A stretch of DNA of 64,000 nt from CAWHJB01 sp963698715. GTDB lineage: Bacteria > Chloroflexota > Anaerolineae > Anaerolineales > UBA4823. The notes below the pieces were generated by a model. The model did not search any database, had not been told where the DNA came from, and saw nothing but the letters and a program-made list of their open reading frames with translations. The stretch spans positions 1 through 64,000 of the forward strand of contig CAVORW010000004.1 in the NCBI GenBank assembly GCA_963698715.1, written 5' to 3'. Position numbers and translations under genes: made by a program. Position 1 is the stretch's first letter; the number at the start of each line of letters is the position of its first letter. Shown here piece by piece: positions 9,572-18,485 of the stretch.

Positions 9572-11533
9572 TCAGTGCACCTGGTAAGGCACATCGGTAA
9601 TCACAATCCCAGGCTTAAACAACAGGGCCATTCTCAGCATGAATGCCGCATTGGTGTGTAAAAGGTTATGATACCAGTGCTTGGGGACAAACTGCGGCAC
9701 CACGATGGTGATCGTTTCATTAGGCTGGCGCTGTTCAGCAACCTCTTCAATATACTCGAGCAGAGGTTCCAACAGCAAACGGTATTGGGAATCCAGGGTG
9801 ATCATGCGAACACCTTCACCCCACGTATCCCACTTCTCGAGCATTTTCTTCGTTTCATCAGGGTCCAGGGAGACGTGTACTGCCGTGACATCATCGGATA
9901 ATGATTTTGCGTAGCGCAAAGCTGCCAACGAGCCCTGGTGAACGCCGCTGATCGGCAGGATCACCCGGTGCCGTTTCATCAACGTAGGCGCACCAAAGTT
10001 CTCCAATGATAAATCGGCCGCCAGCTGGTGATAATGGCGATGGATCATGGCCAGGATATACACCAGGGCAGGAATGATGATCAGAACAACCCAGGCGCCG
10101 TCGGTAAATTTGGTAACGGCAAAAACCATCATGACGATGAAGGTACATACCGCACCCAGGCCATTGATCAGCATTTTGGTCAGCCATTTAGGGTCGTAAC
10201 GCAAAGTTGAGCCGCGTTCTTTAATCTCTTCACCCGGTTTCAGGAATCCGATTTTTCGCCAGCGGCGGGCCATCCCTCCCTGCGAGAGTGTAAAGGAAAG
10301 AAACACACCAATGGCGTAAAGCGGGATCAGGTTCGTAACGCTGGCATCGAACACGACGATCAGCAAGCCGGCGAAAGCAGCCAGAGCAACGATCCCACGC
10401 GAGTAAACCAGGCGGCTGCCCCGGAAGGCAAGCTGGCGGGGCAAGAAACCGTCGGCTGCCAGCAAAGCGCTGAGGCGGGGGAAATCGGCGAAGGAGGTAT
10501 TGGCAGCCATAATTAAGATCACGGTTGTGGCACCGATTAAAGCCAGGTAAAGCACGCCACGTCCATGATAAATCGTCCGTCCGAGCTGCGAAATGACCGT
10601 CTCTGCTTCGGAGGGGACTGCATTGATCTGCCCGGATAGGAATGTGACTGCCAGGAACAGGCTGCCCAAGATAATCGCCATGGCAATCAGGGTCAGGCCG
10701 GCATTGCGGCTACGCGGTTCTTTGAAAGCAGTGATGCCGTTTGAAATCGCTTCCACCCCGGTCAGGGCGGCTGTTCCGCTGGAAAAGGCGTGTAAGATTA
10801 AAAATGGGGTTACTGTAACTGCCACATGCAGCATTTCCAGCTCAGGGGGGTCGACTACTACTCCCAGGCTGCCCGTCAGATATCGCAGCAGGCCGTATCC
10901 TATAGTAACAAACATCAGTACAATAAAAAAGTAGGTTGGGATAGCGAAAAAGACACCGGACTCTTTAACGCCACGCAGATTGACCAGCATCACAAATCCA
11001 ACCAGGGTAACCGCGATCCAAACCTTATAAGGAGACAAGACAGGATAGGCGGAAACTAATTGAGCCACGCCTGATGAAATCGATACGGCTACGGTAAGAA
11101 TATAATCGGTCAACAATGCTGCGCCCGCTGTCTGAGCCGGTAGTTCTCCCAGGTTATCACGGGCCACGATATAGGCCCCACCTCCACCCGGGTAGGCATG
11201 GATCGTTTGCTCATAAGACAAAGCGACGATCGCCAATAAAACAACAATAGCGATCGAAATCGGGAAAGCATATCCAAAAGCGATTGTCCCGGCTGCCGCC
11301 AGGATTACCAGAATCTCTTGAGTAGCGTATGCGGTAGAGGACAGGGCATCCGATGCAAAAACAGCCAGACCGATAGCTTTACCGATCGTCTGGTGAGGCG
11401 CATCGGCGGTCGGGAGCGGACGCCCGATCAACCAGTTTCGCCAGGAACGGCGCGGTAAATCGGCGACTACTCGCCGCCACCTGTTCGATCCATTCTCAGT
11501 GGAATAATCGTCCATGCTTTTGTACCCATCCAT
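9572..11533 (-). CDS. kimA: KimA-like potassium/proton symporter (APC superfamily)
   Basis: About 653 residues with 12 membrane segments and a cytosolic C-terminal domain. The match to Bacillus KimA (YdaO) is strong: FASDALSSTAYATQEIL, SYEQTIHAYPGGGGAYIVAR, GAALLTDYILTVAVSISSG, FSSGTAALTGVEAISNGI and LIPLYAIGVFLSFTLSQGGM. KimA is a high-affinity K+ importer driven by protons and inhibited by c-di-AMP. The C-terminal 150 residues resemble a universal-stress-protein fold (RHRVILPISGVHQGSLAAL), as in KimA. The TrkA-like genes directly downstream support K+ transport. The start is uncertain: ATGs at 11533 and 11515 and a TTG at 11548 are all possible, with no clear ribosome-binding site. Confidence 0.85.
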   Translation of the reverse strand: MDGYKSMDDYSTENGSNRWRRVVADLPRRSWRNWLIGRPLPTADAPHQTIGKAIGLAVFASDALSSTAYATQEILVILAAAGTIAFGYAFPISIAIVVLLAIVALSYEQTIHAYPGGGGAYIVARDNLGELPAQTAGAALLTDYILTVAVSISSGVAQLVSAYPVLSPYKVWIAVTLVGFVMLVNLRGVKESGVFFAIPTYFFIVLMFVTIGYGLLRYLTGSLGVVVDPPELEMLHVAVTVTPFLILHAFSSGTAALTGVEAISNGITAFKEPRSRNAGLTLIAMAIILGSLFLAVTFLSGQINAVPSEAETVISQLGRTIYHGRGVLYLALIGATTVILIMAANTSFADFPRLSALLAADGFLPRQLAFRGSRLVYSRGIVALAAFAGLLIVVFDASVTNLIPLYAIGVFLSFTLSQGGMARRWRKIGFLKPGEEIKERGSTLRYDPKWLTKMLINGLGAVCTFIVMMVFAVTKFTDGAWVVLIIIPALVYILAMIHRHYHQLAADLSLENFGAPTLMKRHRVILPISGVHQGSLAALRYAKSLSDDVTAVHVSLDPDETKKMLEKWDTWGEGVRMITLDSQYRLLLEPLLEYIEEVAEQRQPNETITIVVPQFVPKHWYHNLLHTNAAFMLRMALLFKPGIVITDVPYQVH

Positions 11534-11817
11534 AAAAACGACGCCCAACGATCGGCCATTGCGACGATCGCCCAGCGCCTGATATGAACAACGTTTCGAA
11601 CCCTATCCAATAATCCGGCTTAGTCAGGTTCTCTGGAGCTATCCGGAGCAATTCCATCAGCCAAAACTTAGCCGCTAACAGTAAGCAGAAAATCATACAT
11701 GAGCTTTCTCAAGTCGTCAAGGTTGAATCGCGAACGATAGCGCTCAAATCTTGTTGACTCAGAATTTATAGATGAGTATCTGCGCTGACCGCCACAAATA
11801 AAATGCCAGATCAACAT

Positions 11818-12837
11818 CTATAAAACGGTTGTTTTGACATCTCGCCCGGATTTCTCCAACCAGCGAAAGGCGATCAGACCAAAAAGCAGGGGCAGCCAGA
11901 AGATAATCCCCCGGTACGAGACCGCCAAAACGGTGGCAGCACCCAGGGGAACGTTTAGGGATCCCAGGGCCAGAGTCAAAGCTCCTTCCACAAAGCCAAT
12001 CCCAGCTGGTGTAGGAGAAACGATCCAAAACAGGTAGCCCACGCTGAAACCAGCAATCAACGTCCCTGGCGAAAATTCCACTTTAAATGCCAGAAACATC
12101 AACAACAAAACCAGCAGCATCAAGAGCTTGCTGCTCAGTCCAAGCGCTGCCAGCAAAAGCAGGCTGGCAGGTTTTTTACGCAGAGCCAGCAGTCCTTCGG
12201 ACCCATCTTGAGCGAACTCATGGGCACGCTGCTCGGACAAATAATCCTTGTGAATAAATGGCTGCAGCATTTTATTCACCAGCCTCGCCATCCAGGCCAG
12301 CGCTCGGCCGAGGGCCTCCGCCGACTGCATCCCAAGATAAATTAATACCCCCAGAATCAGGGCTATGCAGACCAGGATTACAGAAGCCGAGATCTCTGCA
12401 ATTGTCAAATGATTGCGGCGAAAGAGAACAGTCAGCCCAAGGGCCAGGATGACAAGAAACCCCAGGTATTCGAATAACACGAACACCACTCCTGCCATGG
12501 TAACTTTGGCCGAGGAATAACCTCGGCGGCGGGCCTGGGATATGAAAACCGCCACCCCGCCCATGCCTCCGCTGGGCGCAACGACATTGACAAAATTTGC
12601 TGCCGTGGCTGTCAAGACCAATCTCTCGAGCTTCTCTTCCAGGCCCATTGTCCGATATATTACCTGATAAGCAGCAGCCACGTTAAACATCCAAACCGCT
12701 TCAACACCAACGGCCAGCAGAATGAAACGTAAATCTCCCCTCTGCAGCGTTTCTGCTACTGCCTGCACCTCTGCTATACGCGTAAAGATAAAGACGATGC
12801 CAAGCAGCAGTGCTATGGCCACGATGAATTTTCGCAT
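11818..12837 (-). CDS. Lysylphosphatidylglycerol synthase TM-region family protein (flippase-like)
   Basis: A 339-residue membrane protein with about eight hydrophobic segments. The signature ANFVNVVAPSGGMGGVAVF (about residues 80-98) and the PTPAGIGFVEGALT segment (about 272-285) are characteristic of the LPG_synthase_TM family (Pfam PF03706). This is the membrane half of MprF without the aminoacyl-transferase domain. Stand-alone members are thought to flip or handle lipids; no substrate can be read here. TATAAT at 12845-12850 ends seven bases before the ATG, predicting a leaderless transcript. It sits alone between the potassium module and a large palindrome. Confidence 0.85.
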   Translation of the reverse strand: MRKFIVAIALLLGIVFIFTRIAEVQAVAETLQRGDLRFILLAVGVEAVWMFNVAAAYQVIYRTMGLEEKLERLVLTATAANFVNVVAPSGGMGGVAVFISQARRRGYSSAKVTMAGVVFVLFEYLGFLVILALGLTVLFRRNHLTIAEISASVILVCIALILGVLIYLGMQSAEALGRALAWMARLVNKMLQPFIHKDYLSEQRAHEFAQDGSEGLLALRKKPASLLLLAALGLSSKLLMLLVLLLMFLAFKVEFSPGTLIAGFSVGYLFWIVSPTPAGIGFVEGALTLALGSLNVPLGAATVLAVSYRGIIFWLPLLFGLIAFRWLEKSGRDVKTTVL

Positions 12838-12844
12838 GCTCGCG

Positions 12845-12850
12845 ATTATA
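12845..12850 (-). promoter_or_regulatory. -10 element of leaderless promoter
   Basis: TATAAT on the minus strand, with seven bases to the ATG of the flippase-like gene at 12837. There is no ribosome-binding site between and no convincing -35 hexamer. Confidence 0.55.
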
Positions 12851-12889
12851 CTGGATTATTCTAGCTCACGGGGAAGGGCGTGCTCAAGA

Positions 12890-12987
12890 GGGTGTACAAA
12901 AAGTAAGTAGTTTATTTTGTGGGTAGTAATTTTTGGGGAGAGCCCTAAAAATTACTACCCACATCTACAACGTTTTCATGCACCCGT
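12890..12987. repeat. Nested intergenic palindrome A
   Basis: The core TGTGGGTAGTAATTTTT (from 12919) is followed by a short GGGGAGAGCCC loop and its complement ending at about 12962. It is framed by GTAG/CTAC and by outer arms GGGTGTACAAAAAG and CGTTTTCATGCACCC. The architecture matches the elements at 37875-37977 and 40166-40267. Confidence 0.7.
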
Positions 12988-13035
12988 TCAAGATCTAGGG
13001 AGAATAATAATGCTTTCTGAATTAGTGCGGCAACG

Positions 13036-14184
13036 TCAGCGTTGGGTTTCGCCCAGCTCGACCTGTAATTCTACCCGGCTGCCATTTCGGATTACATCTA
13101 CATTCACCATCTCACCGGGCTGATAAGCGAACAATGCGTTTAAAAACCGGTCGTCTGCGCTGATCAGCACATCTCCAATTTGTGTGATGATGTCGCCTGG
13201 CCGAAGATCGGCCTGGGCAGCCGGGCTGCCAGCGACCACATCGGTTACATAGACACCCCAGTCAACCGGCAGATCATAGGCGGCCGAGACATCGGGCGAG
13301 ATCGGCTGCCAGCGAATTCCCAGGTAGGGTCGGGCGAAGTAACCTTGAGAGATGATTTGATCTGAGATTTGCTTGGCCACAACCGCAGGAACGGCGAATC
13401 CCAGACCCTCGGCTGGCGCACTACCAAGGCCGCTGCCACGAACTACCAGGGTGTTTATCCCGATCACTTCTCCCGCCAGATTGACGAGCGGTCCACCCGA
13501 ATTGCCGCTGTTAATGGCGGCATCCGTCTGAATCAAGTTCTCAATCTGATAGCCTTCGTTCGATGTTATCATCCGTCCAGTAGCGCTTACAACCCCAACC
13601 GTCACCGTATTGGCGAACTCACCCAGAGGAGAACCAATCGCGATCACGGTTTCACCTGGCTGAAGGGTGGTCGAATCGCCAAGCGCAGCCACTGCAGGGA
13701 CCGTCCCTAGTGCTTTCAGTACCGCCAGATCAGCATAAGGATCTGTGCCCACGAGGCTGGCTGGCAACTCAGTGCCATCCGCCAGGATCACAACCAGCTT
13801 GTTGGAGCCTTCAATGACGTGATTATTCGTCAGGATATAACCTTGATCGGAAATAAAAACACCACTTCCACTAACACGCTGGTCTCCGGTTTGACCAAAG
13901 AAAGTTTGCTGGCCAGAAACCGTGCCCACAACAGTAACCACCGCCGGGCCAGCTTTCTTGACCGCTTCAGTGATACTGGTTTGAATGTCCAGAGTGGAAA
14001 TCTGGATCGAGTTCACTTCGGGAACCTGGGCTACCTCTTGGGCGGGTGTGATTTGATCAGCCAAACTTTGATCAGAGCGAACGGTTCTAAATACCAGCAG
14101 GCTGCCAACAACAACACCACCGAATCCTGAAACTGCGGCCACAACCAGGATTACGAGGACGTAAAGAATTCTTTTTGCTGTCAT
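13036..14184 (-). CDS. HtrA/DegP-type serine protease with PDZ domain
   Basis: A 382-residue membrane-anchored protease acting outside the membrane on misfolded proteins. One N-terminal hydrophobic anchor spans about residues 6-32. The trypsin-like domain shows His in TNNHVIEG (about 121), Asp in DPYADLAVLK (about 152) and Ser in NSGNSGGPLVN (about 229), a complete triad. A single PDZ domain follows (about 285-378, with AGSPAAQADLRPGDIITQIG). One PDZ and an N-terminal anchor are typical of Gram-positive and Chloroflexota HtrA rather than periplasmic DegP. Two further envelope proteases lie immediately upstream on the same strand, separated by gaps of 100-150 bp. Confidence 0.93.
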   Translation of the reverse strand: MTAKRILYVLVILVVAAVSGFGGVVVGSLLVFRTVRSDQSLADQITPAQEVAQVPEVNSIQISTLDIQTSITEAVKKAGPAVVTVVGTVSGQQTFFGQTGDQRVSGSGVFISDQGYILTNNHVIEGSNKLVVILADGTELPASLVGTDPYADLAVLKALGTVPAVAALGDSTTLQPGETVIAIGSPLGEFANTVTVGVVSATGRMITSNEGYQIENLIQTDAAINSGNSGGPLVNLAGEVIGINTLVVRGSGLGSAPAEGLGFAVPAVVAKQISDQIISQGYFARPYLGIRWQPISPDVSAAYDLPVDWGVYVTDVVAGSPAAQADLRPGDIITQIGDVLISADDRFLNALFAYQPGEMVNVDVIRNGSRVELQVELGETQR

Positions 14185-14336
14185 TTCAGTTTTACTCCAT
14201 TATCGTAAACAGAAGCCTTAAAAGGGGAGAAAACTTCTACCCAATAATTGCTATCACAACCGCGTTTAAACTACCTGTAGATCTTTGCGATCATGCCACA
14301 AACAGGCACAAATTGGAGAGAGCCAGGATCGCCTGC

Positions 14337-15035
14337 CTAACTACGGCGGCGTCCCCCCATACCTGTCAATAAGGATACCCAATAAAGCAACTGCAAAATA
14401 GCGGTCACCAGCGCAGCCACATAAGTCATTGCGGCGGCGTTCAACACATTGTTTACGCCCTGGCGCTCTTCCTCACCCATGATGATGCCTGTTTCTGCCA
14501 GCAAACGTTTGGCACGGGCCGAGGCATTTAATTCGACGGGTAGGGTAGCCAGAGCAAACAGCGCTCCGGCCGAGAAAACCGCCACACCCAGCCAGGCCAG
14601 ATTGATCCATTGCAACAGCAAGCCCGCCATGATCAGGATCCAACCCAGGTATGAGCCGATATTGACCGCCGGGACCATTGCAGCGCGCAATCGCAGCGGG
14701 AGATAGTCCTCCTGATCTTGCATCGCGTGCCCCAATTCGTGGGCAGCAATGGCAAGCGCCGCTACAGATTTGCCCTGGAAAACCCCCTGTGACAGGCGCA
14801 ATACTTTACTGCGTGGATCATAATGGTCGGTCATCTTTCCGGCAACTCCCTCAACTCGGACACCATAGAGACCGCCGTAATTAATCAAACGTTGTGCTGC
14901 TTCAGCACCGCTTATCCGGCTGCTGGCCGGCACACGGCTCCACTTATTGTAGGCGGAGTTCACATACCACTGCACGGCCAGCATCAAGAGAAATGCCGGG
15001 GCCATAAATATTAAGTATGAAAAATTGTAAAACAT
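14337..15035 (-). CDS. YugP-type membrane zinc metallopeptidase
   Basis: A 232-residue protein of Pfam PF04298 (zinc-dependent peptidase, YugP family). A membrane segment near residues 5-22 is followed by the motif AAHELGHAMQDQ (HExxH, about residues 114-123), which supplies two zinc ligands and the catalytic Glu. Two or three C-terminal membrane segments follow, with the family's PVELNASARAKRLL stretch between. The ATG at 15035 has GGAGGT ten bases upstream. Its physiological substrate is unknown. Placement between HtrA and CtpA suggests a local cluster for envelope protein quality control. Confidence 0.9.
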   Translation of the reverse strand: MFYNFSYLIFMAPAFLLMLAVQWYVNSAYNKWSRVPASSRISGAEAAQRLINYGGLYGVRVEGVAGKMTDHYDPRSKVLRLSQGVFQGKSVAALAIAAHELGHAMQDQEDYLPLRLRAAMVPAVNIGSYLGWILIMAGLLLQWINLAWLGVAVFSAGALFALATLPVELNASARAKRLLAETGIIMGEEERQGVNNVLNAAAMTYVAALVTAILQLLYWVSLLTGMGGRRRS

Positions 15036-15140
15036 CCTACAAACCTCCAGGGTTCCAACCTGTTAGCTCAATGGCAATCCGGTAGGTTTTATATGACTTG
15101 CCCACAGAGATTCCCAAAGACTCAGGCCGGTTCACAAGAG

Positions 15141-16403
15141 CTACTTGGTAAGCAGCTCGATAGCTTTTTCTAATTGAGTATCTGTGCCAGCTGAAACTTC
15201 TTCTTCAGTTATTTCTATTTTGACATCCGGCTCCAAACCAATCTCATGAATCTGGCGATCGTTGGGAGTCAGCCAACGGGCAATGGTTACCCGAACAGCG
15301 CCTTCGTTGTTCAACAAGGGTGTATATTCCTGGACAGAACCTTTCCCAAATGATGTTTCTCCGACCAGCAAACCGCGGCCGCGGTCCTGGATCGCGCCAG
15401 CCACAATTTCCGAGGCGGAAGCACTGCCACCATTGATCAGGACTACCATCGGGATCTCAGTAGCCAATCCGCCTTTTTGGGCGCTGAAAGTCCGGCGTGT
15501 GCCATCTCCATACACTTCGTACATCACAACGCCATCCCCAATGAATTGCGAGACAACCTCAATTGCCGTATTCAGATAACCGCCACCGTTATTGCGCAAG
15601 TCCAGGATCAAACCATCCGGATCTTGGGATATCAAATCCCTGAGCGCGTTACGTAGGTCATCTGAAGTTGAATCTCCAAACGTGAAGAGCTGAACATAAG
15701 CGATATTCTCGTCCAGGATCTTGCTGTCTAGTGTTGGAACAAGGATGCTGGCCCGCTTGACGTCAACATCAAATGGCTCTCTGCCAGCCCGTAAGATCGT
15801 TAGAGTTACAGTTGAGCCGCGTGGCCCAATGACTTTCTGACGAACCAATTCGCCATCCGTTCCGGTCATATCTTCGCCATCTATCGCAATGATTTTGTCA
15901 TCTGGTTTCAACCCGGCCTCTTCAGCTGGAGAACCTGGCATCGGGCTGATGATCGTCAGGTAATCCCCGCTGATATCGACCCAAGCGCCAATACCCTCAT
16001 ACTCCTGGCCTTCAAGATGAGCGTTTGATATTTCATACTGTTCGGGATTCAGGTAGGATGTATGCTGGTCATCAAGCGCCTCCAGCATCCCTTTAATCGC
16101 TCCTCGCATCAGCTCTTCATCATCTACTGGTTGATCCACATATTTCTCGTGAACCAGATCCCAGGACTGCCAGAACGGCTTAAACAGCGTCTCCAGCTCT
16201 TCAGGAGTAGCCGCAGATTGATCAGCAGGACTTTGGTTGCTGGCTGCCACTTCGGGCAGCCTGATTTCCGGCATCAGGCCGGCAGGAAGGTTTGACTCAG
16301 TTAATAAAAACCGGCCAGCGATGAAACCTGCCGAACAGGCACCGGTTAACAGAATCAAACCAATAAAAACAGATAACAAAACAAGCCAGGCTTTAGACTT
16401 CAT
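15141..16403 (-). CDS. S41-family C-terminal processing peptidase (CtpA/CtpB-like)
   Basis: A 420-residue secreted or anchored protease that cleaves near C-termini of envelope proteins. An N-terminal hydrophobic segment ends in LTGACSAG, which could serve as a lipobox. The PDZ domain lies at about residues 130-215 (PGSPAEEAGLKPDDKIIAID). The S41 core carries LRNNGGGYLNTA, the catalytic Ser in GGSASASEIVAGA (about 328) and the Lys in SFGKGSVQE (about 353). AGGAG lies nine bases upstream of the ATG at 16403. The protein is full length for the family and no key residue is missing. Confidence 0.93.
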   Translation of the reverse strand: MKSKAWLVLLSVFIGLILLTGACSAGFIAGRFLLTESNLPAGLMPEIRLPEVAASNQSPADQSAATPEELETLFKPFWQSWDLVHEKYVDQPVDDEELMRGAIKGMLEALDDQHTSYLNPEQYEISNAHLEGQEYEGIGAWVDISGDYLTIISPMPGSPAEEAGLKPDDKIIAIDGEDMTGTDGELVRQKVIGPRGSTVTLTILRAGREPFDVDVKRASILVPTLDSKILDENIAYVQLFTFGDSTSDDLRNALRDLISQDPDGLILDLRNNGGGYLNTAIEVVSQFIGDGVVMYEVYGDGTRRTFSAQKGGLATEIPMVVLINGGSASASEIVAGAIQDRGRGLLVGETSFGKGSVQEYTPLLNNEGAVRVTIARWLTPNDRQIHEIGLEPDVKIEITEEEVSAGTDTQLEKAIELLTK

Positions 16404-16643
16404 GGTCTCTCCTAGTTTCCGGCCAGGGAGAAGGAAGATAAATCTTTATGTAGCCGAAATTCTATAGAAAATTTTAATCAATGAATGTTATATTTTGATT
16501 AGAGCATTGTAAATAAAGCACAATATTAGAAATCACTAACTTTGCAGGCCACTGTAATGTCTTTTGCCAGATTGATTTCCCCACTCCACAGCGACTTCCA
16601 GCTCCAGCATTCTCAACGCAGATTGATCCAAGGTCGCTGGAAA

Positions 16644-17444
16644 TCAGGCGTCGAGCCAGCTGGCCAAATAAAGCGAGAAGGAATCGGGATCGCTGACCTG
16701 CTCGGTATAGCTTAAGAATGCTTCACCATCAAATGGGTAAAATGGATGGCAGGATGTCGGCAAGGCTCCACCGGCTGCCAGAACAACGGCATCCACAAAA
16801 GGTGCCACGATATCAGCTTTTTCTAGCTCGGGTACAATTTCGTCTGCGGTGATGATCACCTTGCCAGCCGTCAAAGCCAGTTCACCATCTACCCCCTTGT
16901 TATCCCCAATTTGGGCATTGCCTTCCGGATCTGCTCTGAGGGCGTGGATTACCGCAACGTCCGGCCGGATGGCTGGGAAGGCAGTTAATTCCTCCCCGCT
17001 GTACGGATCCATCACGGTTTTCACATCCTGGCGAAGGCGCGGCAGATCGGTGCCAATCCAGGCTCTGCCAGGCATAAAGCCAACCCCGGCCATCTGGGCT
17101 CGCAAGCCAAAAGCCAGGCTGGCCTCAGTTTCCTCCAGAATTTCTAGCTTGCCCTGGTTGGCGTAATAACTGAACATCGGAGCTAAACCAAAAATCTCAA
17201 GCCCAAAATAGCAAGAACGAACCTGTGTTACTATCCGGGCCCCAACCAGCAGGTCGCTTTCCAGGCCGGCAGTAAACGCCATCAAAGATAGGCCGGTCGG
17301 CTCAGCTGAGTCCTGGTAACGCTGAAGTAAGGCTCGCACAAAAGCCATTGGTCGGCGATAAAGCGTCACACCACCCAGGGCAAGCATCGATCCGGATTGA
17401 ACCCAAGCTGCTGCTTCCGGCATTGAAATGCGCTTATCATTCAT
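16644..17444 (-). CDS. CoA-transferase family I, alpha-type subunit, no partner in view
   Basis: About 266 residues resembling the alpha subunit of glutaconate-type CoA-transferases (Pfam PF01144). Features include GSMLALGGVTLYRRPMAFVR at the N-terminus, then FMPGRAWIGTDLP, FPAIRPDVAVIHALRADPEG and DNKGVDGELALTAGKVIITA. These enzymes move CoA between carboxylic acids; the catalytic Glu is normally on the beta subunit. No beta-subunit gene occurs anywhere in the window. The ATG at 17444 overlaps the stop of the upstream small gene (ATGAATGA) with GGTGA before it, indicating coupled translation; a GTG at 17453 is an alternative. The substrate cannot be inferred. Confidence 0.75.
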   Translation of the reverse strand: MNDKRISMPEAAAWVQSGSMLALGGVTLYRRPMAFVRALLQRYQDSAEPTGLSLMAFTAGLESDLLVGARIVTQVRSCYFGLEIFGLAPMFSYYANQGKLEILEETEASLAFGLRAQMAGVGFMPGRAWIGTDLPRLRQDVKTVMDPYSGEELTAFPAIRPDVAVIHALRADPEGNAQIGDNKGVDGELALTAGKVIITADEIVPELEKADIVAPFVDAVVLAAGGALPTSCHPFYPFDGEAFLSYTEQVSDPDSFSLYLASWLDA

Positions 17445-17685
17445 TCGTTTCACCCACTATAGGATCATTTTCAGATTCTTTCAGCTCGGCCACCAACCGT
17501 GATAACTCCTTTAAGTTGGCATCCTCCGGACCCCAGGGATCGCGCGCCCGGCTCGCAGCCCGACGCATCAATTCTATTTGGCCGACGGTATTTTTTCGCG
17601 TGAGGGAGACATAGATAGCAGCGTTGATACCCACAACAATAAACAATGTGATGCAAACTACCAAGAAAATACGGTTAGGATCCAT
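17437..17685 (-). CDS. Small single-pass membrane protein
   Basis: An 82-residue protein with one membrane segment (about residues 6-27, IFLVVCITLFIVVGINAAIY) followed by a charged, helical tail. The ATG at 17685 has AGGAG eight bases upstream. Its stop overlaps the start of the CoA-transferase gene, so the two are co-translated. I do not recognise a family. The topology suggests an anchor or small regulatory subunit. Confidence 0.7.
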   Translation of the reverse strand: MDPNRIFLVVCITLFIVVGINAAIYVSLTRKNTVGQIELMRRAASRARDPWGPEDANLKELSRLVAELKESENDPIVGETNE

Positions 17686-17714
17686 ATTGGACTCCTGAAG
17701 GTTTTCGGTTCAAC

Positions 17715-18377
17715 CTATTGCATTGCTTGACCAGATCCATTCCAAAGTTCCGGCATTGCTACAGGTAGGTTCAACAAATTTTTGATTGCACAATGTACCT
17801 GGGCTGCCGCCTGATCTGTACCGACCAGGACTGTTGTGAAACCAGCCTGTTTGGCCCCAACCAAATTGCTTATAGAGTCATCCAACAAAACGCTCTCCTG
17901 TGGTCTTGCGGATCCTGCCAGGTCAAGCGCCCGCAGATATGCTTCGGGTTGAGGTTTACAAGCAAAATTCAGGCTTTTTACATCAATGATACCCGAAAAA
18001 CAATCCTCTACCCCCAAGACCGTCGTGACCCGCCGGGCATGGTCTGCATCAGCATTTGTGAAGATCCAGCGTTTCTGAGGCAAGCTCATCAACAGGTTAC
18101 GCAGGTTAGGATCAGGTTGAAGATAATCTTCTAGTGGCAAATCATGCACATAGGCTAAATATTCATCCGTATCAATCTGATAGTGCTGCTGCAGCCCGCG
18201 CAAGGTCGTGCCATATTTTTGATAGTAGGTCTGGCGGATTAATGGAATTTCTTCCCAAGAAAAGCCCAAACATTCATGCATATATTTGCCCATGCGCTGG
18301 CGAATCTGATCCCACAAGCCATTGTCAGGCGTATACAATGTGTCATCCAGATCAAAGAACAGGGTTGAATAAGACAT
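17715..18377 (-). CDS. HAD-superfamily hydrolase (pyrimidine 5'-nucleotidase-like)
   Basis: A 220-residue phosphatase. Motif I is FFDLDDTLYTP, with nucleophile Asp and acid/base Asp near residues 8-10. Motif II is FTNADADHARR, motif III the Lys in CKPQPEAYLRA and motif IV LLDDSISNLVGAKQAG. The DDTLY signature and cap arrangement resemble SDT1/Phm8-type pyrimidine nucleotidases, but the substrate is not certain. The ATG at 18377 is chosen over an upstream one because TATAAT at 18384-18389 ends six bases before it. The gene diverges from mutL, which has the same kind of promoter. Confidence 0.85.
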   Translation of the reverse strand: MSYSTLFFDLDDTLYTPDNGLWDQIRQRMGKYMHECLGFSWEEIPLIRQTYYQKYGTTLRGLQQHYQIDTDEYLAYVHDLPLEDYLQPDPNLRNLLMSLPQKRWIFTNADADHARRVTTVLGVEDCFSGIIDVKSLNFACKPQPEAYLRALDLAGSARPQESVLLDDSISNLVGAKQAGFTTVLVGTDQAAAQVHCAIKNLLNLPVAMPELWNGSGQAMQ

Positions 18378-18383
18378 ACGTGT

Positions 18384-18389
18384 ATTATA
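18384..18389 (-). promoter_or_regulatory. -10 element of leaderless promoter
   Basis: TATAAT on the minus strand, six bases before the ATG of the HAD hydrolase at 18377. Confidence 0.55.
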
Positions 18390-18472
18390 ACGCCTCAATA
18401 GGGGTGTTCCTGGGAAATGGGGCAGGCATGGGCGAATGCATGCCCTTCCCCCCCAATTCTGGAGGACTCACT

Positions 18473-18478
18473 TATAAT
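18473..18478 (+). promoter_or_regulatory. -10 element of leaderless promoter
   Basis: TATAAT on the plus strand, seven bases before the mutL ATG at 18486. With the minus-strand copy at 18384-18389 it forms a compact divergent promoter region. Confidence 0.55.
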
Positions 18479-18485
18479 ATTGCGT

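Noticed and set aside
11496..11696. A 66-codon frame overlapping the start of the KimA-like gene
   Set aside because: It overlaps the transporter N-terminus out of frame, has no family match and lacks a ribosome-binding site.
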